This document shows positions 21,858-30,384 of a stretch of 64,000 nucleotides of DNA, in pieces. The notes below the pieces were generated by a model. That model was not told where the DNA came from. It was given only the letters and a program-made list of their open reading frames with translations, and ran no database searches. The DNA lies in NCBI RefSeq assembly GCF_030012985.1, contig NZ_CP120233.1:4025001-4089000 (forward strand). Direction: 5' to 3'. The position numbers and the translations under genes were made by a program. How positions within the stretch are numbered: position 1 is the first letter of the stretch; each line of letters begins with the position of its first letter. This DNA is from Microbulbifer sp. VAAF005. Lineage in GTDB: Bacteria; Pseudomonadota; Gammaproteobacteria; Pseudomonadales; Cellvibrionaceae.

Positions 21858-22748
21858 TTACTGTAAAACCACTGCCGTATTACCGGTACCGGTTTGGGTA
21901 ATATTGGCGGACTGGGAGAAACCATTTTGAATCACAGTTGCGTCATTCATACTGCCAGATTGATTGACGATCACCATATGTCCGCCGCCTAATCCACCAT
22001 TACCCGCTTGCATAATGTTAGCGGAATTCAAGAAACCATCCTGGGTGACAAAGGCACTGTTATACCAGGATACTTGCACGATGGTGGCCATGTTGCCCTC
22101 GCCATCCTGATAGAGGTCCAGTTCGTTGTACATATCGGACTGGGCAACATCTGCACTATTGGCAGCGCCGATTTGCTGAATGCTGGCGTAGTGTCCAGTA
22201 CCTTCCTGACTGATCATGGCCTCGTGGCTTGAGCCTTGCTGGAATATCAACGCATCGGAATTAAAGCTTGCGTATTGACCAATCAATGCGCCGTGGAGTT
22301 CGCCCATTTGCTCAATAACAGAGACATTATCGCTACCTAGGTGTTGTTGGATTTCTGCTTCATTACCCGATCCCACCTGCCGTATTGTTGATTGCCCATG
22401 CTGTGTGGCCAATTGGTAACTATTGGCACGATTATTAGAGCCCGACTGGAATATTTCTACGCTATTTGCGATCCCACCCATTTGCAGGCTATAGGCGTCG
22501 TTAAGACTGCCTTCTTGTATTTGGATAATTGAGCTTTCAATTTCGTTTTGCTGTACGGCCTCTGCAATATGAGCAGAGCCGTCTTGACTGATCTCCAGGT
22601 GATTGTCGATAGCGCTTGGATCAGTTTGATCTGCTACAGCTGAGTTACTGGAGCCACTTTGGGTGATTAATGTAGTATTTTCTGCAGCATAACCCAAGCT
22701 GGTGGCAGATATCGCCAATACCAGTGGAATTACGGTAATCTTCTGCAC
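21858..22748 (-). CDS. Curlin-repeat protein 5
   Basis: 296 aa from a GTG at 22748 with AGGAG six bases upstream. Signal peptide QKITVIPLVLAISATSLGYA. The mature N-terminus AENTTLITQSGSSNSAVADQ with DPSAIDN matches the N-terminal module shared with curlins 1-4. About 24 strand units follow, such as VFQSGSNNRANSYQ-like and TIVQVSWYNSAFVTQDG, with a local Gly-rich insert (GNGGLGGGHM) and a final NTAVVLQ. More acidic and Met/His-containing than curlins 1-4. Extracellular amyloid subunit by inference. Confidence 0.85.
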   Translation of the reverse strand: MQKITVIPLVLAISATSLGYAAENTTLITQSGSSNSAVADQTDPSAIDNHLEISQDGSAHIAEAVQQNEIESSIIQIQEGSLNDAYSLQMGGIANSVEIFQSGSNNRANSYQLATQHGQSTIRQVGSGNEAEIQQHLGSDNVSVIEQMGELHGALIGQYASFNSDALIFQQGSSHEAMISQEGTGHYASIQQIGAANSADVAQSDMYNELDLYQDGEGNMATIVQVSWYNSAFVTQDGFLNSANIMQAGNGGLGGGHMVIVNQSGSMNDATVIQNGFSQSANITQTGTGNTAVVLQ

Positions 22749-23054
22749 GGCTAACTCCTGTGTATTACCGTCTAGTGGTAAATCCGGTCGTTAAAACTTT
22801 TGCCTGTGTTACCTGTGAAGTGAGTAACGTCAAAATGTGAGAAATCGTTTACATGGAAAACTGTAGACGAAGAATTTTGAAACCTCTGCTACGTAAGAAA
22901 ATATTGATGCAGTATTTTTATCAGCTAAGGAAAGAATGCCATTCTTTGGGTAGCTCTTTGAGTGACTCATAAATTAAAGCTGGCATTGAAAAATGCATTC
23001 TTTCCTCTATCTACATTGAAAATATAATAACCTTCAGCTGGAACGAATATGCCG
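22749..23054. other. Non-coding spacer between curlin genes 4 and 5
   Basis: 306 bp, AT-rich. It carries the promoter side of curlin 5 and an inverted-repeat element (22929-23005) listed separately. Nothing else was recognised. Confidence 0.6.
22929..23005. repeat. Small element with inverted ends GGAAAGAATGC / GCATTCTTTCC
   Basis: GGAAAGAATGC (22929-22939) and GCATTCTTTCC (22995-23005) are perfect inverted repeats 55 bp apart. The left end also starts a local perfect palindrome, AAAGAATG-C-CATTCTTT. A closely similar pair of ends (GGAAAGAATAC / GCATTCTTTCC) occurs at 46673-46774. This suggests a dispersed miniature repeat rather than a site of this operon. Confidence 0.55.
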
Positions 23055-23939
23055 CTACTGTATGATAAATCCTTGGTTTAACACACCATTCTGAATGCCA
23101 ACGGCCGTTTGATTGTCAACGCTCTGGGTAATAGTGTGAAGATTAGTTGTTCCTATCTGGGTACTGCTTGCTGATTGCATTGCTCCAGCTTGATCCACGA
23201 TGGACATATTGCCAATACCATCTTGTAGCGTAGAAACCAACAAAATATCTCCCGTCTGGGTCTGGGTACTAATGTTTCCATCTCCTATCTGGGTACTTGT
23301 TGCTACCAGGATGTCACCCGTTTGTATAGAAAAATAAGTATTCAGATTGCCCGTTTGCGAGGAGGTCAATAGATTATCAAACCCTGTTTGTTCGGCATCT
23401 GCGCTATTTTGATCACCCGTTTGAGACACATTTAGGCTGTTAAACGTGGTGGTAGTTTGAGTCACTAACATCTGGTTATCAAAACCAGACTGATAGAGGT
23501 TGACTGTATCGAAACTACTGTCTGTTTGGGAGAAAATGATGTCATTTGCAGAATTGAACTGAGAAATGTCAACAAAGCTGGAAGAAGTACTGTCCTGTAA
23601 AGTAGAGGCGAAATTTCCAGCGCTCTCCTGATAGATATTTACCTCTGCATCATCTGAGAAATTAGTTTGAGTCGAGTCAGCTTCATTCCCCAGTGTTACC
23701 TGTTCATGTCTGATGATACTCAAGTTGGTTGAAGTGTCTTGCAGGCTATTGCTTACCTGTGCTTCATCTGCCTGAATAACCTCAATGAGGTTGTTAGTTG
23801 CTGTTGGGTCTACTTGGTTTGCAGTCACCTGGTGATTGTTACCCGTTTGTTCCACGGTAGTTGTATTTCCATCCGCATAAGCAATTGACCCGACAAGGCA
23901 TAAACTGATGCCCACGGAAATTGGTGTCTGGATTCGCAT
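23055..23939 (-). CDS. Curlin-repeat protein 4
   Basis: 294 aa from ATG 23939 with CGGAGAT upstream. Signal peptide ends ...LVGSIAYA. The mature start DGNTTTVEQTGNNHQVTANQ with DPTATNN is the shared N-terminal module. The repeats are rich in Thr, Ser, Asn, Asp and Gln (such as STLQDSTSSSFVDISQ and TQTGDILLVSTLQDG), with almost no Lys or Arg, and the chain ends NQGFIIQ. Sequence drift between its repeats is larger than between the two duplicated neighbours 1 and 2. Amyloid subunit by inference. Confidence 0.85.
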   Translation of the reverse strand: MRIQTPISVGISLCLVGSIAYADGNTTTVEQTGNNHQVTANQVDPTATNNLIEVIQADEAQVSNSLQDTSTNLSIIRHEQVTLGNEADSTQTNFSDDAEVNIYQESAGNFASTLQDSTSSSFVDISQFNSANDIIFSQTDSSFDTVNLYQSGFDNQMLVTQTTTTFNSLNVSQTGDQNSADAEQTGFDNLLTSSQTGNLNTYFSIQTGDILVATSTQIGDGNISTQTQTGDILLVSTLQDGIGNMSIVDQAGAMQSASSTQIGTTNLHTITQSVDNQTAVGIQNGVLNQGFIIQ

Positions 23940-24350
23940 CGATATCTCCGATTGAAGGTAAGGTGGATTTTTCTTATCCCCATGATTTCAGTTGCGGTGA
24001 AGCATCAAGCCTAGGAAGGACAAAAGACTCCATAGATAGGGTGTGGCATTTATTGCGCAAGGAGTTTGGCACACCTTGTTTTATTGCTATCCCTAATAGG
24101 TATTATCACTGGAGTACCTGATAATACCCTGATGCTTGTTTGAGTTTTATCGTAAGCCTCAAGTATTGCTATGGGAAGTTAGTGCCTAAAAAATAGGAAA
24201 AACTTCTTTGTTGTTGTTTTCGGCGTTAACTGAATATGCCCGTAAAGGGATACGATAAACGGATTTAAGCGAAAGGTTTGTAGAGTTATAGAGAGGTTCA
24301 GATTGGGCTACCTGTTAGAGTAGCCCGTTAATAAACAACTAAATGTGATG
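23940..24350. other. Non-coding spacer between curlin genes 3 and 4
   Basis: 411 bp, AT-rich, holding the upstream region of curlin 4 and, at its right end, the hairpin after curlin 3. No other feature recognised. Confidence 0.6.
24305..24326 (-). terminator. Hairpin after curlin gene 3
   Basis: GGGCTAC and GTAGCCC form a perfect 7-bp stem with an 8-nt loop 25 bp downstream of the curlin 3 stop. The following minus-strand bases (AATCTG) are only weakly T-rich. Confidence 0.5.
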
Positions 24351-25232
24351 TTATTGAAAAATAAAGCCCATATTATTGCTGCCATTTTGAGTGGCATTGG
24401 CTGTTTGGCTGATGCCATTCTGGCTGGTCTGGTGTGAGTTGTTTGTTCCTATTTGTAAGGTGGTTGCCAAGTTATTGGTACCGCCTTGATTCATATTAAT
24501 CATATTCATAGAGCCTATCTGAGTCGATGATCCGGTTGCGAATGTCCCGAACTGTCCATGAAAAGAGGTGTTATTATCACCATCCTGCATAATGGTGATC
24601 GAACCCTGCTGACTACTTTGTACAGCACTGATTGTGTTTGAAGTACCAATCTGAGTGGCATCAATCAAGTGGGCCAGACCTGTCTGCGTATATCCAGCAC
24701 CATTTGAATCTCCAGATTGTGAAGATATGGTGGTACTTGAGTCGCTATTTGCTTGGGTAACTGTAGCCAGGTTTTGAGTGCCAAATTGCTCAAAGTCGGC
24801 ATTGTCAGAAACGCTATTTACCTGGCTGATAGTGGCAGACTGAAGGGTTCCGAATTGCTCAACACTACCGCTGCTGGTTGTTGTATTAGTTTGGCTTGTA
24901 GTTACGCTGTGACTAACGCCGTCCTGGTAGACAGTCGCTGTTGTATTAGTAGCTGCCGTTTGAGTTGAAAAAATGGAATTGCTGTCTCCGAGTTGTTCCT
25001 GATCAATTCCATTAGAGGTGCTGTTTGTTATCTGCGTAGCATTAGCAGTATTTAGATTCCCGGACTGAATTTGAGTAACTAAATTTCCAATAGCAGTAGG
25101 ATCACCCTGATCCACAGTGGCGCTATTGGTTAATCCGCTTTGTAAAACTGTAGCGGTATTATTGGATGCGATAGCACTGTAGCTTGGGATACACAGTAAG
25201 AGTCCAATGGTTAACGTTTGGTAGCGTATCAT
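24351..25232 (-). CDS. Curlin-repeat protein 3
   Basis: 293 aa from ATG 25232, with CGGAG nine bases upstream. A signal peptide (IRYQTLTIGLLLCIPSYSAIA) precedes the mature N-terminal module SNNTATVLQSGLTNSATVDQ with DPTAIGN. I count 24 strand units that end in Gln, spaced about 11 residues, so about 12 curlin strand-turn-strand repeats, against five in E. coli CsgA. Last residues NNMGFIFQ. The chain is dominated by Thr, Ser, Asn, Gln and Gly. Export and amyloid assembly are inferred. Confidence 0.87.
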   Translation of the reverse strand: MIRYQTLTIGLLLCIPSYSAIASNNTATVLQSGLTNSATVDQGDPTAIGNLVTQIQSGNLNTANATQITNSTSNGIDQEQLGDSNSIFSTQTAATNTTATVYQDGVSHSVTTSQTNTTTSSGSVEQFGTLQSATISQVNSVSDNADFEQFGTQNLATVTQANSDSSTTISSQSGDSNGAGYTQTGLAHLIDATQIGTSNTISAVQSSQQGSITIMQDGDNNTSFHGQFGTFATGSSTQIGSMNMINMNQGGTNNLATTLQIGTNNSHQTSQNGISQTANATQNGSNNMGFIFQ

Positions 25233-25438
25233 TTTATCTCCGTGGGATTTTAATTTTGAATATAAAAGATCTTGAACAGCTTGAATGAAACGAAGAAGCT
25301 GATTATCTGGTAGATATAGTGATTTTTACTTCTTAAACACTATATATGCAGAACTATTGTAGAGTGTTCACCTATGGTGGCTATGAGAACTTAGTATGGA
25401 TAAATTGAGATTAAAGTTTGTGAGATAATTTTTTCGTT

Positions 25439-25469
25439 AAAAAAAGGCCGACTTTAACAGTCGGCCTTT
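25439..25469 (-). terminator. Rho-independent terminator after curlin gene 2
   Basis: GGCCGAC and GTCGGCC form a perfect 7-bp stem, extended by A-T pairs, with a 7-nt loop. On the minus strand it is followed by seven T. It starts 8 bp after the curlin 2 stop, so curlin 2 transcripts end here and curlin 3 needs its own promoter. Confidence 0.88.
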
Positions 25470-25476
25470 ATCTTGA

Positions 25477-26496
25477 TTACTGAATAATTACTGCCACATT
25501 GCCATCGCCCACTTGTGCAGGAGCGGCTGCGTTGAAATCACCTACTTGGGTCACAGTTATGGTGTTGAAGTTGCCAACTTGTGATGATGTGGCGCTATTA
25601 AAATCGCCAGGTTGTGTCACGGTCAGGTTATTGAAAGTACCATCCTGAGCCGCCTGGGAGAAGTTATCGAAACCACTTTGGGTAACGACAGCAACATTAG
25701 TGAGTCCCACTTGTTCTGTGTATGCCCAGTGGTCACCGCCACTTTGGTTGTGGACCAAAGTCTGGGTAGTACCGTCTTGCAAGCCCTCACTGTAGTTTCC
25801 GTCATCAGTCTGGCTAAAGAACAAGGTGTTGAAAGAGCCATCCTGGAAGGAGAAAGTGGTGCTGTTGCTCGCAGATATTTGCTGGTGAGCGACAGTGTTA
25901 GTATCACCGGCCTGGATCATATTCATGGTGTTCTGCGTGCTATTACTTTGCGTTGCAGAAGCGGTGCCATTGGTGCCGGTTTGAGTAATAATTGCGCTAT
26001 TCAGTGAAGTCAGGGTTTGAATGGCGACTGCCACATTACCGTCACCGGATTGATTAACTACGGCGGTGTCATTTGCACTGGTAGTCTGGGCAATAGTTGC
26101 ATCTTGCGGGCCACCGCTTTGATTTATCACGGCAACACTGGTATCTACAAAGCTCTGAGTAGTCGATGCAAACTGGCCGTCATTTATCTGGGTGATAGTA
26201 GCCACTGGCACATTGGAATCGTTCTGGAATGATTCCGCGTAATTCATATCTCCTACTTGAGTTTGAGTAATTACTCCTGAATCATTATTGCTGGATTGCT
26301 CAGCATAAACTTCATTCGTATCACCAGTTTGAGTCTGGGTGATAACGTTGTTGGTTACCGTTGGATCACTCTGATCAGCGGTTGCCATGTTACCAGTACC
26401 GTTCTGATTGAGAATGGCGGTATTGTTCGTGGCGAGGGCTCCGGTGCTGGCAATCGCCAGAAGAACACTGGCGGCAATAGGTGTGTACTTGGTCAT
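25477..26496 (-). CDS. Curlin-repeat protein 2 (tandem duplicate of protein 1)
   Basis: 339 aa from ATG 26496, with GGAG six bases upstream (an in-frame ATG four codons earlier overlaps that site). Signal peptide TKYTPIAASVLLAIASTGALA is identical to that of curlin 1. The mature start TNNTAILNQNGTGNMATADQ with DPTVTNN is nearly identical to curlin 1, and similarity continues with scattered changes to the C-terminus NVAVIIQ. About 28 strand units, roughly 14 repeats, so this pair is the longest of the set. Rich in Thr, Asn, Asp and Gln; few or no Lys/Arg. Probable major-type amyloid subunit, by inference. Confidence 0.88.
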   Translation of the reverse strand: MTKYTPIAASVLLAIASTGALATNNTAILNQNGTGNMATADQSDPTVTNNVITQTQTGDTNEVYAEQSSNNDSGVITQTQVGDMNYAESFQNDSNVPVATITQINDGQFASTTQSFVDTSVAVINQSGGPQDATIAQTTSANDTAVVNQSGDGNVAVAIQTLTSLNSAIITQTGTNGTASATQSNSTQNTMNMIQAGDTNTVAHQQISASNSTTFSFQDGSFNTLFFSQTDDGNYSEGLQDGTTQTLVHNQSGGDHWAYTEQVGLTNVAVVTQSGFDNFSQAAQDGTFNNLTVTQPGDFNSATSSQVGNFNTITVTQVGDFNAAAPAQVGDGNVAVIIQ

Positions 26497-26946
26497 CTGT
26501 AACTCCATATAGATGTCAAATATCGCTGTACAGCTTTTACAAACAAAAAGAAAACAGCATCATTTGATATTGGAAGAGTCTCATCCTCAGGCATATTACA
26601 ACTGTGTCTGAAGTATGTGAGGAAACTGGGATGAACCCGACTGCTTAATAACCTTCACATTCCTTGTGAAAACCTAGCAATATCATTTAAACAGCAGCTT
26701 GATGCTGATTAGAGTTTTGTCGTCTTCTGGAGTTACAGCCATAGGACGGAAGTGCCGAAACCTTAGGAATAAAGTTCTTTTTTGAACTAGCTATGGCAAA
26801 TAATGTCAGCTGATTTGAGGGACGGCATTAAATGCATGAAATGGTTGTTTCATGCGAATTTAGGGGCTAGTAATAATAATTGAAGCTTGCACTTAGCCCA
26901 CCAAGTTGAAAATAGGCCGGTATTTTAAGCCGGCCTATTCCCTTGA
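26497..26946. repeat. Upstream region of curlin 2, duplicated copy
   Basis: 450 bp. From 26497 to about 26790 it aligns base for base, with small changes, to the region upstream of curlin 1 (27970-28260). Two inverted repeats are kept in both copies: TTCACA-N5-TGTGAA at 26654-26670 and CAGCA-N6-TGCTG at 26692-26707. They may be regulator sites. The rest, up to the terminator after curlin 1, holds nothing recognised. Confidence 0.75.
26911..26939 (-). terminator. Hairpin terminator after curlin gene 1
   Basis: AATAGGCCGG and CCGGCCTATT form a near-perfect stem of about 10 bp with a loop of about 8 nt, 8 bp after the curlin 1 stop on the minus strand. The downstream tract is short (TATTTTC). 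Position and stem resemble the terminator after curlin 2. Confidence 0.7.
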
Positions 26947-27969
26947 TTATTGAATAATAACTGCGACGTTGAAATCACCTATCTGGGTAGGTGTAGCCAT
27001 GTTGGTATCGGTTGCCTGGGTCACAGTAATCGTGTTGTTGTTACCTGTCTGCGAGGCAACAGTGGTATTGAAATCGCCGGGCTGGGTAACGGTTAAGCTA
27101 TTGAATGTTCCATCTTGGTAGCCTTCAGAATAGTTATCAAAGCCTGTTTGGGAGATAACACCAATATTGGTGGTGCCCACTTGCTCAGTATAAGCCCAGT
27201 GATCATCTCCAACTTGAATATGAGTCAAGCCCTGAGTAGTACCATTTTGGAAGCCCTCGCTGTAGTTCCCATCACCTGCTGTCTGTGATGAAGTGAATGT
27301 GTTGGAAGTGCCATCCTGGAACGAAACTGAGGTGCTGTTGGTTACCAGATTTTGGATAAGTACTACAGAGTTTGTGGTACCTGCCTGGAGAGCATTAACA
27401 GTGCTCGATGTACTGGAAATTTGAGTAGAAGTTGCAGTATTGGTGGTTCCTGTTTGGGTTAATGTTGCGGTGTTAAATGAACCATTAGTTTGAATAACAT
27501 TACCTACGTTACCGTCTCCGGACTGAGTCACTACAGCAGTGTCATTCGCACTGATAGTTTGAGTTACTGCTGCTGTTTGTGGACTACCACTTTGAGTGAC
27601 AACAGCAACGCTGGTGTCTACAAAGCTTTGTGTAGTCGTTGCAAAGTGACCGTCGTTGATTTGGGTGATAGTAACAATCGCAGTACTGGAATCATTCTGG
27701 AAGGACTCTGCGTCATTCATATCCCCGGCTTGAGTTTGGGTAATTACACCGGAGTCATTAAAGCTGGTTTGCTCTGCATAAACTACGTTGTTGTCACCGG
27801 TTTGGGTTTGTGTGATCAGGTTGTTGGATACAGTGGCATCACTCTGATCAGCAGTGGCCATGTTGCCAGTGCCATTTTGGGTGAGAATGGCAGTATTGTT
27901 GGCCGCGAGGGCTCCGGTACTGGCGATCGCCAGAAGAACACTGGCGGCAATAGGTGTGTACTTAGTCAT
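26947..27969 (-). CDS. Curlin-repeat protein 1 (first large curlin)
   Basis: 340 aa from ATG 27969 with GGAG six bases upstream. Signal peptide TKYTPIAASVLLAIASTGALA. Mature start ANNTAILTQNGTGNMATADQ with DATVSNN (the Pro of the shared DP motif is Ala here). About 28 strand units follow, such as VVTQSGDGNVGNVIQ and AYTEQVGTTNIGVISQTG, ending NVAVIIQ. It is the nearest large curlin to csgG and the small CsgB-like gene. High similarity to curlin 2, in both coding and upstream DNA, shows a recent tandem duplication. Amyloid subunit by inference. Confidence 0.88.
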   Translation of the reverse strand: MTKYTPIAASVLLAIASTGALAANNTAILTQNGTGNMATADQSDATVSNNLITQTQTGDNNVVYAEQTSFNDSGVITQTQAGDMNDAESFQNDSSTAIVTITQINDGHFATTTQSFVDTSVAVVTQSGSPQTAAVTQTISANDTAVVTQSGDGNVGNVIQTNGSFNTATLTQTGTTNTATSTQISSTSSTVNALQAGTTNSVVLIQNLVTNSTSVSFQDGTSNTFTSSQTAGDGNYSEGFQNGTTQGLTHIQVGDDHWAYTEQVGTTNIGVISQTGFDNYSEGYQDGTFNSLTVTQPGDFNTTVASQTGNNNTITVTQATDTNMATPTQIGDFNVAVIIQ

Positions 27970-28458
27970 CAGTAACTCCATAGAGATGTCAAATATAGCT
28001 GTACAGCTTTTTACAAATAAAAAGAATTCAGCATCATTAGATATTGGGAGCGTTTTGTCTCAGGACACGATACCGCTGTGCCAGGCGTATGTGAGTTATC
28101 TGGAGTGAAACCGACAGCTTTTAACCTTCACATTCCTTGTGAAACATCTAGCAATATCATTTTTAACAGCAGCTTGATGCTGACTAGAGTTTTGTCGGCT
28201 TCGGGAGTTGCGGCTATAGGACGGAAGTGTCGAAATTTTAGGAATAAAGTTCTTTTTTAAGCCTTTGATGACAAATGTGAGCAGCTGGTTTTTTGAAATG
28301 ACACAAAATTTGAGGAATTGTTGCTGCAGGCGATCCGGCTACTCAAATGGATAATTTAACTTTTGTAGTTGTGACTGTTGATAAATTAATCAGTAAAAAT
28401 GTAGGACTGAATAAGTCGAGGTAATCGGTTTTTGGAGAATTGATATATGCTTTAAATA
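27970..28458. repeat. Upstream region of curlin 1, duplicated copy
   Basis: 489 bp between curlin 1 and the small curlin. The first roughly 300 bp are the partner of 26497-26790. The conserved inverted repeats are TTCACA-N5-TGTGAA at 28127-28143 and CAGCA-N6-TGCTG at 28167-28182. The remaining AT-rich part (about 28300-28458) holds nothing recognised. Confidence 0.75.
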
Positions 28459-29001
28459 TTAGTCATACTGACTTATTTGTGTTGTTATGGCAGTTCCGAC
28501 AACGGTGACTGAAGTATGTAAGCCGTTCCCACTTTGGTAAATATTTACGTTATGAAAGCTGCCGATTTCTTCCACTTGTGCACTATTTTGTATTCCAATT
28601 TGAGATATGCCTGCTGTGTTTCCAACTCCATACTGATCGATATCTATAAAATTCTCAAAGCCCACCTGTATTAATAATGCAAAGTTGTAATCTCCGACTT
28701 GGCTGGATGAGACTATATTGTCTTTGCCGGATTGGGTGACAGCTAAGTTATTTCTATTGCCGTCCTGATGGGCAGAAGTGTAGTTGCTGCTACCTGTTTG
28801 GTAGGTGTGGACTCTATTTCCCCCGCCTTCCTGATTTATGACGCTTAAATTTGAGATCGAATAAAGATTGGCTGCGCTCAATTCGCTGGCGACAGCCAAT
28901 TCACTACTGCTATCCAAGTCTGAACAAAATCCTGTGCCAGGGAAGATTGCTACTGCCAGCAAAAAGGTGGCAGGGTAAGTGCTACTGATTTTATGGTACA
29001 T
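28459..29001 (-). CDS. Small curlin, CsgB/CsgA-sized
   Basis: 180 aa with an N-terminal signal segment (YPATFLLAVAIFPGTGFCS), a short linker, then about 11 strand units (such as TYQTGSSNYTSAHQDG and VTQSGKDNIVSSSQVG), that is about five repeats, the size of E. coli CsgA and CsgB. It lies 58 bp after csgG and is the first subunit gene of the cluster. Position and size suggest the nucleator (CsgB-like) role, but the sequence cannot separate nucleator from minor subunit, so no symbol is given. Its C-terminus (TTQISQYD) does not end on Gln like the large paralogues. Confidence 0.85.
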   Translation of the reverse strand: MYHKISSTYPATFLLAVAIFPGTGFCSDLDSSSELAVASELSAANLYSISNLSVINQEGGGNRVHTYQTGSSNYTSAHQDGNRNNLAVTQSGKDNIVSSSQVGDYNFALLIQVGFENFIDIDQYGVGNTAGISQIGIQNSAQVEEIGSFHNVNIYQSGNGLHTSVTVVGTAITTQISQYD

Positions 29002-29059
29002 CTTTTCAACCTTTCGAATTTCAGGATAGGCACAAAGTAAATTTTGAAGGCTTTAATTT

Positions 29060-29932
29060 CTACATAATGACGGTGCTGTCATTTAAGTAGTACTGCAATA
29101 TTGGATTCTCAATTTCATCCGGGTTGGCGAGTGCCCAGGAGTTGTGGACAATGCCTTCACTGATCAAGTGAATTACAGCGGATTCCATCGCTGAAAGCAT
29201 AGCAAGCTGTGCCGGTTCGTTATAGGTAGTACCTGCTTCCAATTCCAATAGGCGTCGATATTTAACATAGCGGAATACATCGGCACTAATTGCTTTTGAA
29301 TAGACCGTTTTGGAGGTTAATACTGAGTGTAATACCCGCCCGGAGCGAATATCAATGGCTCTCAAGTTAACTGTTACCTGGTCCACACGGTATTGCTCAT
29401 CAGCGCCAATACCAAAGTATCGAGCGCCTGCGCCACCGGTTTGAATATTTTGGTCGTAGGCAACAATGCCACCTTCCAATAAGACGTTCGCAGCTACGAG
29501 AGTGGGAAGTGGCACACTGTTATTGACGGGAATATCCGGCTTGGTTAATCCTGCACGGATAATTTTCCGTTCAGTTAACAGATTTTGTAAGCCCTCACGC
29601 TCTAGCGGGATAAACCAGCCAGATTCATTGAGCACGTCCATCAACATAGCCGCGCCACCCTGAGTAACCGCAGTCGAGAAACTACTATTCGGTGCGGGCT
29701 TATACTGACCGGTTTGGTCGCGGAAGCCATAAACCGCTACCAATATTTTACCTTTTGGTTCAGGAAGATTGATTAGGTCCCGGTAGGTATTTTTCCTAGG
29801 GGTGAGCATTGCATCTGTGATGCCCGGACCAAAAAGTGCATCGCCCACATCTTTGACTGCAGAGCAGCTGCTTAGCGTCATTAATGTTGTTACGATGGGC
29901 AAAGCTATCACTTTTTTTATTGCATTACGCAT
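29060..29932 (-). CDS. csgG: Curli secretion channel lipoprotein CsgG
   Basis: About 290 aa. A lipobox in LMTLSSCS gives a lipidated Cys about 23 residues in. The body follows CsgG closely: TYRDLINLPEPKGKILVAVY, GQYKPAPNSSFSTAVTQGG, WFIPLEREGLQNLLTERKII, GARYFGIGADEQYRVDQV and VFRYVKYRRLLELE. CsgG forms the nonameric outer-membrane pore for curlin export. The start is ATG 29932 or TTG 29938; AAAGGA upstream suits either. It sits in csgD-E-F-G order, 32 bp after csgF. Confidence 0.97.
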   Translation of the reverse strand: MRNAIKKVIALPIVTTLMTLSSCSAVKDVGDALFGPGITDAMLTPRKNTYRDLINLPEPKGKILVAVYGFRDQTGQYKPAPNSSFSTAVTQGGAAMLMDVLNESGWFIPLEREGLQNLLTERKIIRAGLTKPDIPVNNSVPLPTLVAANVLLEGGIVAYDQNIQTGGAGARYFGIGADEQYRVDQVTVNLRAIDIRSGRVLHSVLTSKTVYSKAISADVFRYVKYRRLLELEAGTTYNEPAQLAMLSAMESAVIHLISEGIVHNSWALANPDEIENPILQYYLNDSTVIM

Positions 29933-29964
29933 TGCCAAAGAATCCTTTGAAATTTAAAGGTTCA

Positions 29965-30384
29965 TTAGTTTGTCGGGTTTAATCCGCTTACAACGATTTC
30001 GCTTTTATCTCCGGTACTTCGATCGGTGATAAGTACTGTTAGGACACCATCGTTATCAACAATTTGTACGATAAAGTCGTCGGTAATCAGCTCTCCACTA
30101 TTGCCGTCACCAACATCGGTAAGGAGTTGGTTTAGTAGACGGGTTTCCAGTGAATCGCTGAATCTATCCAGGGCACTGGGCTGCTCATAGAGGCTGTCAA
30201 CCTTGTCAGGGTCTTCGTGGGTATCTTGGGACTGTGCATTTTGCAGTAAGTAGGTGCCGTTGAGTGGGTTGCCACCAAAGTTAGGGTTTACCGGTTCATA
30301 GATTAATTCGGTGGCGGAGATATGGTGGTAGGAGACCGCTGCCAGAGAAAAGACGGCGGTTCCTAGTAATGACTTGATTTTCAT
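29965..30384 (-). CDS. csgF: Curli assembly factor CsgF
   Basis: 139 aa with a signal peptide (KIKSLLGTAVFSLAAVSYHHISA) and the CsgF mature start ELIYEPVNPNFGGNPLNGTY, the segment known to plug into CsgG. The C-terminal part FIVQIVDNDGVLTVLITDRS is the family strand pair. CsgF couples export to nucleation at the cell surface. Its ATG overlaps the csgE stop (TAATG), so the two are translationally coupled. Confidence 0.96.
   Translation of the reverse strand: MKIKSLLGTAVFSLAAVSYHHISATELIYEPVNPNFGGNPLNGTYLLQNAQSQDTHEDPDKVDSLYEQPSALDRFSDSLETRLLNQLLTDVGDGNSGELITDDFIVQIVDNDGVLTVLITDRSTGDKSEIVVSGLNPTN

Noticed and set aside
19357..28001. Periodic short repeats at about 33 and 66 bp that could suggest a CRISPR array or satellite DNA
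   Set aside because: The period equals 11 and 22 codons and stays in frame inside signal-peptide genes; it is the curlin repeat, with diverged copies and no identical spacered repeats.
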